NCBI RefSeq assembly: GCF_036014015.1
Contig: NZ_CP107905.1
Span: 10,292,001 to 10,356,000, forward strand
Length of the DNA stretch: 64,000 nt
Origin: Streptomyces sp. NBC_00457
GTDB taxonomy: Bacteria > Actinomycetota > Actinomycetes > Streptomycetales > Streptomycetaceae
Direction of reading: 5' to 3'
Shown here: in pieces, positions 10,325-18,482 of the stretch
Numbering within the stretch: the stretch's first letter is position 1
Layout of the letters: each line of letters opens with the position of its first letter
The notes under the pieces: model-generated
What the model saw: only the letters and a program-made list of their open reading frames with translations
What the model was told of the DNA's origin: nothing
Database searches by the model: none
Made by a program: the position numbers and the translations under genes

Positions 10325-10770
10325 CCGACGTGGCCGACACCCGCGTGGTCGACACCCTCACCCGCTACCTCGCCCTCTGCGACGTACCCGCCGGCGTGCA
10401 CGGAGAGCTGGGGGACCTCTTCACCGAGGACGCGGTCTGGGAGGGCGGCGGCAGCGCGTACGCCGACAAGTTCGGCCGCACCGAGGGCCGGGAGGCGATC
10501 GTCGTGATGCTGGCGGCCTACCTGCCGCCCAGCCCCCACTTCCGTTCGAACGTGCACCTGCTGTTCCCCGGCACCGTCGACGTCGACGCGGAGAACGGGA
10601 CGGCGCGAGGCAGTTGGCCGATGCAGCAGCTCTCGCGGTACGAGTCGGGGGACACCGAAGTCATGGTCGCCCGGCTCGACGTGACCTTCCGGCTCGACCC
10701 GGACCAGCCCCGTATCTCCGCTTTCCGCACCGAACGACTCTTCACCGCACCGCTGTTGGGGGAGCGATGA
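10321..10770 (+). CDS. iacI: NTF2/SnoaL-like protein, probable IacI homologue
   Basis: This 149-residue protein has an NTF2-like fold pattern: an N-terminal helix (VVDTLTRYLALCDVP), then LFTEDAVWEGG and strands ending in FRTERLFTAP. Known iac clusters contain iacI, a small protein of this family with an unclear role in indole-3-acetate breakdown. Here it lies about 3.7 kb ahead of iacA, coupled by a 4-nt overlap to the importer. The assignment rests on fold, size and linkage. A general SnoaL-like protein cannot be excluded. Confidence 0.6.
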
Positions 10771-11027
10771 ACGACCGCACCATGCTCCTGACCTGCTACG
10801 CCGATACCCATGACTACGGATGGCACCACGTCGACCTGTTCGTGCACGACGCGGCGGACCGGGAGGTCAACTGGGTCCACTGGCAGGTCGAGAAGGACGG
10901 CCCCGAGGGCGCCGACGCCGCGACCGCCCGTGTCGAGCCCACCCTGCGCCGCACCAGCGACTGGCAGCACGGAATCAGTGCCGACGGCAGCGAATACTGG
11001 ACCGCACAGGCGTCCTGGGACGACTGA
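10767..11027 (+). CDS. Small protein of unknown function, 86 aa
   Basis: This short acidic protein has no family I recognise. It starts at an ATG overlapping the preceding stop and follows GGGGGAGCG. It is rich in Asp, His and Trp, with motifs such as YADTHDYGWHHVDLF and WVHWQVEKDG. It has no signal peptide or membrane segment. Tight coupling to the IacI-like gene and to the response regulator 1 nt downstream argues that it is real and belongs to this pathway, perhaps as a small subunit or binding protein. Confidence 0.7.
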   Translation: MNDRTMLLTCYADTHDYGWHHVDLFVHDAADREVNWVHWQVEKDGPEGADAATARVEPTLRRTSDWQHGISADGSEYWTAQASWDD

Positions 11028-11028
11028 G

Positions 11029-11655
11029 ATGTGTCTCGTGTACATCCTCGACGACGACGAGGAGCTGAGCGAATCGCTCGCCTGGCTCCTGGAGTCCGTC
11101 GGTATCCGCTCCGAGCGCTTCGGGGACACGGCAACCTTTCTGCGCTCCTACGACCGGGACCGGCCCGCCTGCCTGATCCTCGACGTCCGCATGCCCGAAC
11201 TCAGCGGTTTCGACGTGCAACGGATCCTCAACGACGCGGGCGCGCCGCTGCCCGTCGTCTTCGTGTCCGCGCACGGTGACATCCGGATGTCGGTGCGCGC
11301 CCTGCAGCGCGGCGCCGTCGACTTCCTGGAGAAGCCGTACGACCCCCAGCACCTGCTCGACGTCGTGCAGGCCGCCCGGCGGACCGCCCGGGAGCGCTTC
11401 GAGCGGGCCGCCGGGCAGCGCGCGCTACGCGCCCGGCTGGACGGACTCACAGCCCGCGAACGGGAGGTGCTCGCGCTGTCCGCCGAGGGCATCGCGAACA
11501 AGCAGATCGCGTCACGGCTCGGCATCAGCGCCAAGACCGTGGACGTCCACCGGGCCCGTATCCGGGAGAAGACCGGCACCGACAGCATCGCCACGCTTGT
11601 CGGCGAAACAGTTCGGCTGGGCCTGCCGGTCACAGGACGGGAGGCACCGCCGTGA
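11029..11655 (+). CDS. FixJ/NarL-type response regulator
   Basis: This 208-residue protein has a receiver domain with the acidic pair after YIL, the phospho-acceptor Asp at about residue 52 (LILDVRMPEL), the VSAHGD switch residue and the EKPYDP lysine. A C-terminal LuxR-type helix-turn-helix follows (LTAREREVLALSAEGIANKQ). It is coupled by GTGA overlap to the PAS histidine kinase. Some iac clusters use a two-component pair in place of the MarR-type IacR repressor. No MarR gene is present here, so this pair is the likely auxin-responsive activator of iac-cat. Confidence 0.92.
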   Translation: MCLVYILDDDEELSESLAWLLESVGIRSERFGDTATFLRSYDRDRPACLILDVRMPELSGFDVQRILNDAGAPLPVVFVSAHGDIRMSVRALQRGAVDFLEKPYDPQHLLDVVQAARRTARERFERAAGQRALRARLDGLTAREREVLALSAEGIANKQIASRLGISAKTVDVHRARIREKTGTDSIATLVGETVRLGLPVTGREAPP

Positions 11656-13223
11656 ACCCCGTCGCCATCGGCCCCGCCGACTTCGGGGCGCTGATGCAGT
11701 CCCTGAAGTACTGCGTCCTGCTGCACGACGCCCGCACCTACGACATCCTCTGGGCGAACCGGGCCGCGTGCGAGCTGCTCGGCCGGCCCGTCGACGAGCT
11801 CAGGCCGCTCAAGGCACCGGACATGAGCAAGAACGCCCGCCAGTACAGCCGTGAACTGGGCCACCGCTGGCTCCGGCGCGCGGTCGAGGACGGCGTCAGC
11901 GCCACCGAGTGGTGCTACCGGTCCAAGCGCGGCGAGGAGATCCTGACCGAGGCGATCGCGATCCGGGTCGACCTGCCGGGACGGGCCGTGGTCATGGTGC
12001 AGTTCCGTGACATCGCCGAGGAGAAGGCGGTGCGGCGCGACCTGTCCCGCACCGAGAGCAGGCTGCGCACCTTCCTGGGCTCCCTCGCCGAGGGCATAGT
12101 CGTCCTCGACGACGCGAACCATGTCCTCTTCGCCAGCGAATCGGCCGTACGGCTGCTCGGTGAGGACCTCCCGGGAGCGGACTTCGCGGACTACTGCCCC
12201 GACGGGCCCGTACCGGCGTCCGAGGGCCGCCACCGCTTCGCCGCACCCGGCGCCGCGCCCCGCTGGTACGCCGCGACATGCCAGCACATCGAGATCGAGA
12301 GCGATCTGCGCGGCCGGATGCTGCTCTTCTACGACATCACCGACCGGGTCCGTGCCGAGGAGGAGCACCGTCGCGACACCCAGCACGTCGACCATCTCGC
12401 CCGGTACAACGCGATGGGCGACATGGCGATGGCGATCGCCCACGAGGTGAGCCAGCCGCTCGCCGCCGCGTACAACTTCGTCGAGGGAGCGCGCGGCCGG
12501 CTCGGCACCGGTACAGGCAACGGCACCGATACCGACGGCACCGGCACCGGCTCCGTCGACGAGTCCGTCGCCTGGGGCCTGGACAACGCCGTCCGCCAGA
12601 TCGAACGCGCGCGGCGGATCCTGGCCAGCCTGCGGCAGTACGTGGGCCGGCTGGAGCAGTCGGAGCGGCTCGCCGACCTCAACACGGTGGTGCGCGACTG
12701 CGCCTACTTCATCGAGCTGCGCGCCCAGGAACACGCGGTGGCCGTCGAGTTCGACCTCACCGACGAACCGCTGCCGGTGCGCTGCGAGACCGTCCTCATC
12801 GGCCAGGTCGTCATGAATCTCGCCTTCAACGCCGTTGAGGAGATGGCCCGATGGCCGCAACCTGAGCGCCGGGTGCACATCGCCACCCGCGCGGTCGACG
12901 GCGGGGCCGCCGAAGTCTCCGTCCGCGACTGGGGCCAGGGCCTGCCACCCGACGAGCGGATCTTCGACGGCGTCTTCACGTCCAAGGAGAACGGCAGCGG
13001 CATCGGCCTGGCCCTGAGCCACCGCATCATCACCCGCCACGGCGGTCGCCTCACCGCCGGCGCCAACAGGCCGCGCGGAGCGGTCTTCCGCTTCAGGCTG
13101 CCGGCGGCCGGAACACGAACGGACCCTTCATGGCCACTCGATACCAGCACGCCTCCCTCATCGACGGAACCGGCGCCGCCCCCGTCCCGGACGCGGCACT
13201 CGTCGTCGACGACGACGGACTGA
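11652..13223 (+). CDS. PAS-domain sensor histidine kinase, soluble (FixL-like)
   Basis: This 523-residue kinase has no transmembrane segments. Two PAS-like regions lie at about residues 10-125 and 135-235. A DHp helix follows with the phospho-accepting His at about 264 (IAHEVSQPL), then an ATPase domain with VMNLAFNAVEEM, DWGQGLP and GSGIGLALSHRI. A Gly/Thr-rich insertion (about residues 283-301) interrupts the DHp hairpin, which is odd. Cytoplasmic PAS sensing suggests detection of a ligand inside the cell, possibly imported auxin or an intermediate. The last 31 residues (Ser/Thr/Pro-rich) overlap the next gene by 94 nt and look non-homologous. Confidence 0.9.
   Translation: MNPVAIGPADFGALMQSLKYCVLLHDARTYDILWANRAACELLGRPVDELRPLKAPDMSKNARQYSRELGHRWLRRAVEDGVSATEWCYRSKRGEEILTEAIAIRVDLPGRAVVMVQFRDIAEEKAVRRDLSRTESRLRTFLGSLAEGIVVLDDANHVLFASESAVRLLGEDLPGADFADYCPDGPVPASEGRHRFAAPGAAPRWYAATCQHIEIESDLRGRMLLFYDITDRVRAEEEHRRDTQHVDHLARYNAMGDMAMAIAHEVSQPLAAAYNFVEGARGRLGTGTGNGTDTDGTGTGSVDESVAWGLDNAVRQIERARRILASLRQYVGRLEQSERLADLNTVVRDCAYFIELRAQEHAVAVEFDLTDEPLPVRCETVLIGQVVMNLAFNAVEEMARWPQPERRVHIATRAVDGGAAEVSVRDWGQGLPPDERIFDGVFTSKENGSGIGLALSHRIITRHGGRLTAGANRPRGAVFRFRLPAAGTRTDPSWPLDTSTPPSSTEPAPPPSRTRHSSSTTTD
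12501..12554 (+). repeat. GGCACCG-type simple repeat coding a Gly/Thr linker in the kinase
   Basis: The DNA iterates GGCACCGG and ACCGAT-like units and encodes the stretch GTGTGNGTDTDGTGTG inside the kinase dimerisation domain. Such repeats can change length by slippage in multiples of 3 or 6. Confidence 0.7.
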
Positions 13224-14359
13224 TCACGTACGCGGGCCCCGCCGCCACCGCGCCCGAGACACCCTCGGCGACCACGGTGGACCTGGGGGGACGCACCCTG
13301 CTGCCGGGCTTCTTCGACTGCCACACGCACCTGTGCATGACCCCCGGACGTCCCTTGGTCGCGGGCCTGACCGCCGACCGGACGGTGGAGACGTTCGAGA
13401 TCGCGGAGCGGCTGCGGGCCACTCTGTACGCGGGCGTCACGAGCGTGCGCGACCTCGGGGGCGTGCCGTCCGGCTACCGCACCGCGCTCGAACGCGACCT
13501 GATCGAGGGACCCCGGCTCCAGGTGGCGATCAGGGTGATCGGACACACCGGCGGGCACGCCGACTGCACACTGCCTGACGGGACGAACGCCGCCCCCCAC
13601 CTCACCGAGGTCGCCGACACGGCCGACGATGTCCGGCTGGCGGCCCGGCGCGTGCTGCGCGAGGGAGCGGACGTCGTCAAGGTCTGCGCCACCGGCGGCA
13701 TGGGCAGTCCGTACGACGACCCCGAAGACGAGGACCTGACGTACCAGGAGTTGAAGGCCGTCGTCGACGAGGCGGCACGCCACCGCGGGAAGCGCGTCGC
13801 CGCCCACGCCCAGGGCACGGCCGGTATCCACAGCGCCCTGCGGGCCGGTGTCACGAGCATCGAGCACGGTTACGGACTGACGGACGAGCTGTGCGATCTG
13901 GCACTGGAACGCGGCGCGTTCCTCGTCCCCACCCTGGCCACCGTTTTCGCCCCGCTCGACCCGGCAGCCATGCCCGATCATCATTTCCGCAAGAAGAGCC
14001 GCTGGTCCGGGGTGACCAAGGAGAACATCGCGCATGCGATCAGCCGTGGAGTTCCCATTGCCCTGGGCACGGACGCCGGTGTCGTCCCGCACGGCCGCAA
14101 TCTCGCCGAGCTCGCCTTCCTGGTGGAACTGGGCATGGACCCCCTCGACGCGATCACGGCGGGCACGTCGAACGCCGCCCGCCTCCTGGACGTCGACGAC
14201 CGACTGGGCTCCCTGGAAACCGGGAAGACAGCCGACTTCGTGGTCGTGGACGGGGATCCCCTGCACGACATCGGTGTCCTCGGCCGGCCGGAGCACATCG
14301 TTCTCGTCGTGCAGGCGGGAGTCGTACGGAAGGATCTCCTCCGGCGGAAAGGGATGTAG
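13130..14359 (+). CDS. Metal-dependent amidohydrolase (imidazolonepropionase/prolidase-like)
   Basis: This 409-residue amidohydrolase-superfamily enzyme carries the full binuclear metal set: HTH in FFDCHTHLCM, the bridging Lys of VVKVCATGG, the His of VAAHAQG, the His of SIEHGYGL and the Asp of LGTDAGVVPHGRN. Characterised relatives of this branch hydrolyse Xaa-Pro or Xaa-Arg dipeptides and N-acyl amino acids. Its position between a peptide-type importer and the auxin genes suggests cleavage of an auxin-amino-acid conjugate, but that is inference. The start overlaps the kinase tail by 94 nt, and its ribosome site is weak. Confidence 0.88.
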   Translation: MATRYQHASLIDGTGAAPVPDAALVVDDDGLITYAGPAATAPETPSATTVDLGGRTLLPGFFDCHTHLCMTPGRPLVAGLTADRTVETFEIAERLRATLYAGVTSVRDLGGVPSGYRTALERDLIEGPRLQVAIRVIGHTGGHADCTLPDGTNAAPHLTEVADTADDVRLAARRVLREGADVVKVCATGGMGSPYDDPEDEDLTYQELKAVVDEAARHRGKRVAAHAQGTAGIHSALRAGVTSIEHGYGLTDELCDLALERGAFLVPTLATVFAPLDPAAMPDHHFRKKSRWSGVTKENIAHAISRGVPIALGTDAGVVPHGRNLAELAFLVELGMDPLDAITAGTSNAARLLDVDDRLGSLETGKTADFVVVDGDPLHDIGVLGRPEHIVLVVQAGVVRKDLLRRKGM

Positions 14360-14372
14360 GGGAATTCCCCTA
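14357..14372. promoter_or_regulatory. Perfect 16-bp palindrome upstream of iacA, candidate response-regulator operator
   Basis: TAGGGGAATTCCCCTA equals its own reverse complement. It begins at the amidohydrolase stop codon, 57 nt before the iacA start. I saw no second copy in the window. Position and symmetry fit an activator site for the FixJ-type regulator encoded 2.7 kb upstream. A weak CATAGC hexamer near 14417 could be a -10 box. Confidence 0.55.
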
Positions 14373-14429
14373 GAGAGTGGATCCAATTCCCGATGGTGCA
14401 GGGCGAGTCGCGGCGCATAGCGTTTTCTT

Positions 14430-15542
14430 ATGACCCAGACACTGGAAAGGGTTCTGGCCGTCGTCGCAGAACGGCGGGCCGAATTCGAGGAGCAGCGACA
14501 CATACCGCGGGATGTGATCGCGGAATTCAAGAGGGCGGGAATCTACCGGGCGGGCACGCCGAAGAAGTTCGGTGGTGACGCGGCTCCGCCCGCCGACTTC
14601 CTCCGTCTCGTCGAGCGGATGGCGACCGTCGACGGATCGGCCGGCTGGGTCGCCAGCTTCGGCTCGTCCGCGATCTATCTGGCCGCGCTGCCGCTGGAGA
14701 CCCAGGCCGAGCTGTATGCCGACGGTCCCGATGTGGCCTTCGCGGGCGGCCTGTTCCCGGTGCAGCCGGCCGAACGCGTCGAGGGCGGCTACCGCGTGTC
14801 GGGCCGGTGGAAGTTCGCCAGCGGCTGCAAGGGCGCGGACGTCCTCGGCGTGGGCATCAAGGCCGGCCAGGACAAGGCCGGCCGCCCGCTGACCGCCGTG
14901 CTGCGGCCCGACCAGGTCCAGATCGCGGAGAACTGGGACGTCATCGGCCTGCGCGGCACCGGCAGTCATGACTTGGAGGTCGAGGGGGCCGTCGTTCCCG
15001 AGGAGTGGACGTTCGTCCGCGGCGGCCGGCCCACCGTCGACGAGCCGCTCTACCGCTATCCGACGGTTCCCTACGCCGCGCAGGTGCTGGCGGTCGTCGG
15101 TCTCGGCGTGGCGCGCGCGGCCCTCGACCACGTGATAGCCCAGGGCGGCCGTTCCGGCTACACCGGCGCCCCGAAACCCGCCGAGCGTGCCACCTACCGC
15201 ATCGCGGTCGGCCAGGCCGAGGCCCAACTCCGTTCCGTACGGGCCTTCTTCTACGAGACCACCGAAGAAGTCTGGGCGACCGTCGAGGCAGGCGACCCCG
15301 CCACCGTCGAACAGGCGAGCTTGCTACGGCTGGCCTCCGCACACCTCGCCAAGACCTCCTTCGAAGTCGTGCGGGCCGCCTACCAACTCGCCGGCATCCC
15401 CGCCATCACCGACGGCAGCCCCATGCAGCGCTACCTGCGCGACGCCTCGGTCGTCCCCCAGCACGCCTTCCTGCAGGAGGGCATGTACGACGGCGCGGGC
15501 GCGGCCCTGATGGGCGTGCAGCCCTTCCCCGGCTACCTCTGA
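14430..15542 (+). CDS. iacA: Indole-3-acetate monooxygenase (acyl-CoA-dehydrogenase-like flavoprotein) IacA
   Basis: This 370-residue protein has the acyl-CoA dehydrogenase/group D flavin monooxygenase fold, including GWVASFGSSAIYLAALP and RVSGRWKFASGCKGADVLGVG. The group also includes HsaA and 4-hydroxyphenylacetate hydroxylases. IacA starts auxin breakdown by hydroxylating the indole ring with reduced flavin, which the flavin reductase IacG should supply. Seven further iac-type genes follow in order. There is no clear Shine-Dalgarno sequence before the ATG. The upstream 60 nt hold only the 16-bp palindrome and a possible -10 box, so a short or leaderless transcript is possible. Confidence 0.87.
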   Translation: MTQTLERVLAVVAERRAEFEEQRHIPRDVIAEFKRAGIYRAGTPKKFGGDAAPPADFLRLVERMATVDGSAGWVASFGSSAIYLAALPLETQAELYADGPDVAFAGGLFPVQPAERVEGGYRVSGRWKFASGCKGADVLGVGIKAGQDKAGRPLTAVLRPDQVQIAENWDVIGLRGTGSHDLEVEGAVVPEEWTFVRGGRPTVDEPLYRYPTVPYAAQVLAVVGLGVARAALDHVIAQGGRSGYTGAPKPAERATYRIAVGQAEAQLRSVRAFFYETTEEVWATVEAGDPATVEQASLLRLASAHLAKTSFEVVRAAYQLAGIPAITDGSPMQRYLRDASVVPQHAFLQEGMYDGAGAALMGVQPFPGYL

Positions 15543-15555
15543 AAGGCAGGAATCC

Positions 15556-15915
15556 ATGTCCGACGCGCCACTGAGGGTGCTCTTCTGCATCGGCGTCAAC
15601 CAGAACTTCTTCGATCTGCCCACGGGGCAGGGCAAGACGGTCTGGGACGGTTTCACCACCATGCTCACCCAGTTGCACGAGCTGCCCGGTGTGAGCGTCC
15701 TGGGCACCATAGACGATGACCAGCACATGGTCGGCCCCTCCGCCTCCTGGCCGTGGACCTGTTACGTCCTCGCCGACGTCGTCGACCAGCCGACCGTTGC
15801 CGCCGCTTGCAACCTTTTTCGCACCGTCCAGGTCGGCGAGCACGGCCTGTGGCGCTACATGAAGATCGAGGCGCGCCTCGGCCGCCCGCTTCCCGAACCG
15901 GAGGCCGCCCGATGA
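15556..15915 (+). CDS. iacB: IacB-like small protein of the auxin catabolic cluster
   Basis: This 119-residue protein has motifs LFCIGVNQNFFDLPTG and LPGVSVLGTIDDDQHMVG. It has no signal or membrane segment. A small conserved protein of unknown function, IacB, sits between iacA and iacC in characterised clusters, and this gene has that size and place. It starts 13 nt after iacA with AGGCAGG as ribosome site, and its stop overlaps the start of iacC. The identity comes mainly from synteny. Confidence 0.75.
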   Translation: MSDAPLRVLFCIGVNQNFFDLPTGQGKTVWDGFTTMLTQLHELPGVSVLGTIDDDQHMVGPSASWPWTCYVLADVVDQPTVAAACNLFRTVQVGEHGLWRYMKIEARLGRPLPEPEAAR

Positions 15916-17171
15916 CTCCCGACGTGTCCTCCCTGGTCGAGTCCGACCGAGTTGCCGGCACCCTCTACACCGACCCGGACCTCTTCGAGCGGGAGATGGA
16001 CCGGATCTTCCACAGCACCTGGGTGTGGGTCGCCCACGAGAGCGAGATCGCCAAGCCCGGTGACTTCAGGACGGCCTGGGTGGGCCGCCGCCCCGTCATC
16101 GTCAGCCGGGACCGTCGCGGCGGTATCAACGTTCTGCTCAACCGCTGCCGCCACCGTGGCGCCAGCGTCTGCGACGTCCCCAAGGGCAACGGCAACGGCT
16201 TCACCTGCCCCTACCACGCATGGTCGTACGCCCTGGACGGCACCCTGCGCGGCATCCCGTACCCCGAGGGCTACGAGGACGTCGTCGAGAAGAAGGACCT
16301 GCCGCTGCAACGCCTCAAGGTCGCCTCGTACGCGGGCATGATCTTCGCCAGCTTTAACGACGACATCGAGCCGCTGGAGGACTTCCTCGGCGGGGCCCGG
16401 CTGTGGATCGACCGTTTCATGAAGCAGGGCGCCGGCTATCCGATCAAGGTGCAGGGCGAGCACAGGTTCCGGTTCAACGGCAACTGGAAGATCCAACTGG
16501 AGAACACCACCGACTGGTACCACTTCCCGATCGTGCACCGCTCCTGGATGTCCTCGGTGGACGCCGAGACCGCGAGCATGCTGTCGATCATGACCGACGA
16601 GACCGCGGTCACCCATGCCCTCGGCAACGGCCACAGTGTGTCCGTCTCCGTCGCCGAGCACGTGGACCTGGACGTCGATGACGGCACCGAGAAGCTTCAG
16701 GACCGCTTCAGCCACATCGTCGAGGAACTGTCGAAGGACCTGCCGCCGGAGCGGGTGCGGCGGATCGTGCGCTCGCTGCACGGTGCCGGGTTCAACTTGA
16801 ACCTGTTTCCGAACGTCGCCATGTCGATGGCCTTCTTCCGCGTCCTGCGGCCCCTCTCGGTCGCCGAGACGGAGATCCGGCACGTGGCCCTCGGATTGGA
16901 GGGCGGTCCCGAGATCGTCAACCGCGAACGACTCCGCATCCACGAGCACTTCCAGGGCCCGTTCGGCTTCGGCAGCCCCGACGACGCCGAGGCCTGGAAC
17001 CGCGTACAGCGCGGTGTCACCGGCGGCACGGACATGCCGATCCTGGTCAACCGGGGCCTTGGCCGGGAGAAGCCGAACGACCTCGGACAGCCGACCTCCC
17101 ACGCGACCGACGAGACGGGGATGCGCGAGGCGTACGCGATGTGGAAGAGGATGATGACCGATGGCAACTGA
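15912..17171 (+). CDS. iacC: Rieske aromatic-ring-hydroxylating dioxygenase, large subunit IacC
   Basis: This 419-residue oxygenase alpha subunit has a Rieske [2Fe-2S] site of CRH and CPYH type (NRCRHRGASVC and TCPYHAWSY, about residues 78-100). The mononuclear iron site follows in the segment NTTDWYHFPIVHRS (about 200), where two His are spaced by four residues and the bridging Asp is present. In auxin catabolism IacC with IacD acts on the oxindole-acetate intermediate on the way to catechol. The ATG at 15912 overlaps the iacB stop. A longer upstream frame is a shadow. Confidence 0.92.
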   Translation: MTPDVSSLVESDRVAGTLYTDPDLFEREMDRIFHSTWVWVAHESEIAKPGDFRTAWVGRRPVIVSRDRRGGINVLLNRCRHRGASVCDVPKGNGNGFTCPYHAWSYALDGTLRGIPYPEGYEDVVEKKDLPLQRLKVASYAGMIFASFNDDIEPLEDFLGGARLWIDRFMKQGAGYPIKVQGEHRFRFNGNWKIQLENTTDWYHFPIVHRSWMSSVDAETASMLSIMTDETAVTHALGNGHSVSVSVAEHVDLDVDDGTEKLQDRFSHIVEELSKDLPPERVRRIVRSLHGAGFNLNLFPNVAMSMAFFRVLRPLSVAETEIRHVALGLEGGPEIVNRERLRIHEHFQGPFGFGSPDDAEAWNRVQRGVTGGTDMPILVNRGLGREKPNDLGQPTSHATDETGMREAYAMWKRMMTDGN

Positions 17172-17685
17172 CAGCCTCAGCACGGCCCTCGCGGACATCG
17201 GACTGTCGCTCGACGACCCGCGCGCCGTCGCCGCCGTCTCGCTGATCTGGTACGAGGCGCATCTGCTGGACGCCCGGTGCTACGAGGACTGGGACGCGCT
17301 GTGGGCCGAGGGCGGCGAGTACGTCGTCCCGATCGACCGCGAGACGACCGACTTCGCCTCCCGCCTCAACCTCGTCTACGACGACGACCGGATGCGCCGG
17401 ATGCGCGTCGAGCGTCTCACCGGTGGCCTCTCGATCTCGGCGGCGGCAGCGGCCCGCACGGTCCGCTCGGTCTCCCGGTTCGTGGTGACCGGACGCGAGC
17501 AGGACGCGATCGAGGTGTGCTCGGCTCAGGTCCTGGTCGGTTACAAGCGCGAGGAGACCTTCGTCCTGGCGGCGGATGTCACCCACCGCATCGTGTTCGG
17601 CCCAGGCGGCCCTCGGATCTCCCGGAAGATCGTACGGCTGGTCAATTCCGAGGACACCGTCACGGCATCGGGGTTCCTGCTGTGA
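17161..17685 (+). CDS. iacD: Ring-hydroxylating dioxygenase small subunit IacD
   Basis: This 174-residue protein of the SnoaL/NTF2-like beta-subunit family has YEAHLLDARCYEDWDALWAEGGEYVVP near the N-terminus and a closing strand RKIVRLVNSEDTV. Beta subunits are structural partners of the Rieske large subunit. It overlaps iacC by 11 nt and the following SDR gene by 4 nt, which indicates coupled translation. Confidence 0.91.
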   Translation: MATDSLSTALADIGLSLDDPRAVAAVSLIWYEAHLLDARCYEDWDALWAEGGEYVVPIDRETTDFASRLNLVYDDDRMRRMRVERLTGGLSISAAAAARTVRSVSRFVVTGREQDAIEVCSAQVLVGYKREETFVLAADVTHRIVFGPGGPRISRKIVRLVNSEDTVTASGFLL

Positions 17686-18443
17686 GCGCGCACGGGGAGG
17701 ACGTCCGGCGCGTCGCACTGGTGACGGGAGCGGCGCGCGGCCTGGGCGCCTGTATCGCGGGCCGGCTGTACGACCGGGGCTACCGCGTCGCGCTGACCGA
17801 CCTGGACGAGGAGGCCGCCGTGAAGGCGGCGGCGGAGCTCGATCCGGAGGGCCGGTACGCCGTCGGGCTCCCGCTGGACGTACGCGACAAAGACGCCTTC
17901 GTCCAGGTCTGCGACCAACTCGTGGAACGCTGGGGCGCGGTACACGTCCTGGTGAACAACGCTGGACACTCCAAGGCCGAGGCGCTCATGGAGATCAGTC
18001 CCGAGAGCTTCGACGCGGTCGTGTCGACCAACCTCAACGGCACCTTCTACGGCTGCCAGGTCTTCGGCGCCTACTTCGCCGAGCGCGGCTACGGGCGCAT
18101 CGTCAACATCGCCTCGCTCGCCGGCCAGAACGGCGGGACGGCGACCGGCGCGCACTACGCGGCGGCGAAGGGGGGAGTGGCCACCCTGACGAAGGTGTTC
18201 GCCCGCGAACTCGGCCCGCACGGGGTGACGGTGAACGCCGTCTCACCCGGACCGCAGGACCTGCCGGTGGTCCGCGACATGGTTCCGCCCGACCAACTCG
18301 CCGCGATCGAACAGTCCATTCCCGTACGGCGGTTGGGGCGCCCCAGGTTCATCGCCGACATGGCCGTGCTGCTCGCCGCCGAGCACGCCGACGCGGTCAC
18401 CGGAGCCTGCTGGGACGCCAACGGCGGCCTGTACATGCGCTGA
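17682..18443 (+). CDS. iacE: Short-chain dehydrogenase IacE
   Basis: This 253-residue classical SDR has the cofactor loop TGAARGLG, the structural NNAG, the catalytic Ser in NIASLAG and the YAAAK active site. In studied strains IacE converts the hydroxylated indole-acetate intermediate to the dioxindole acid. The start is the GTG overlapping the iacD stop (GTGA). An open frame continuing upstream is a shadow within iacD. Glycine and proline replace the usual residues after the Lys (VSPGPQD), which is not unusual. Confidence 0.9.
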   Translation: MSAHGEDVRRVALVTGAARGLGACIAGRLYDRGYRVALTDLDEEAAVKAAAELDPEGRYAVGLPLDVRDKDAFVQVCDQLVERWGAVHVLVNNAGHSKAEALMEISPESFDAVVSTNLNGTFYGCQVFGAYFAERGYGRIVNIASLAGQNGGTATGAHYAAAKGGVATLTKVFARELGPHGVTVNAVSPGPQDLPVVRDMVPPDQLAAIEQSIPVRRLGRPRFIADMAVLLAAEHADAVTGACWDANGGLYMR

Positions 18444-18482
18444 CAGAGCCGTCAGCTCCCCACCCGACCCGAAGGCAGACGG

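Noticed and set aside
11148..13040. 630-codon minus-strand frame opposite the response regulator and kinase
   Set aside because: Antisense shadow. The plus strand carries a complete receiver, HTH, PAS and kinase domain set.
14357..14372. Fifth copy of the MmyB-type shared operator
   Set aside because: It has GGGGAA...TTCCCC half-sites, but the two halves are contiguous (N4 between GGGG and CCCC) and not separated by 10-11 nt, so it is treated as a different site.
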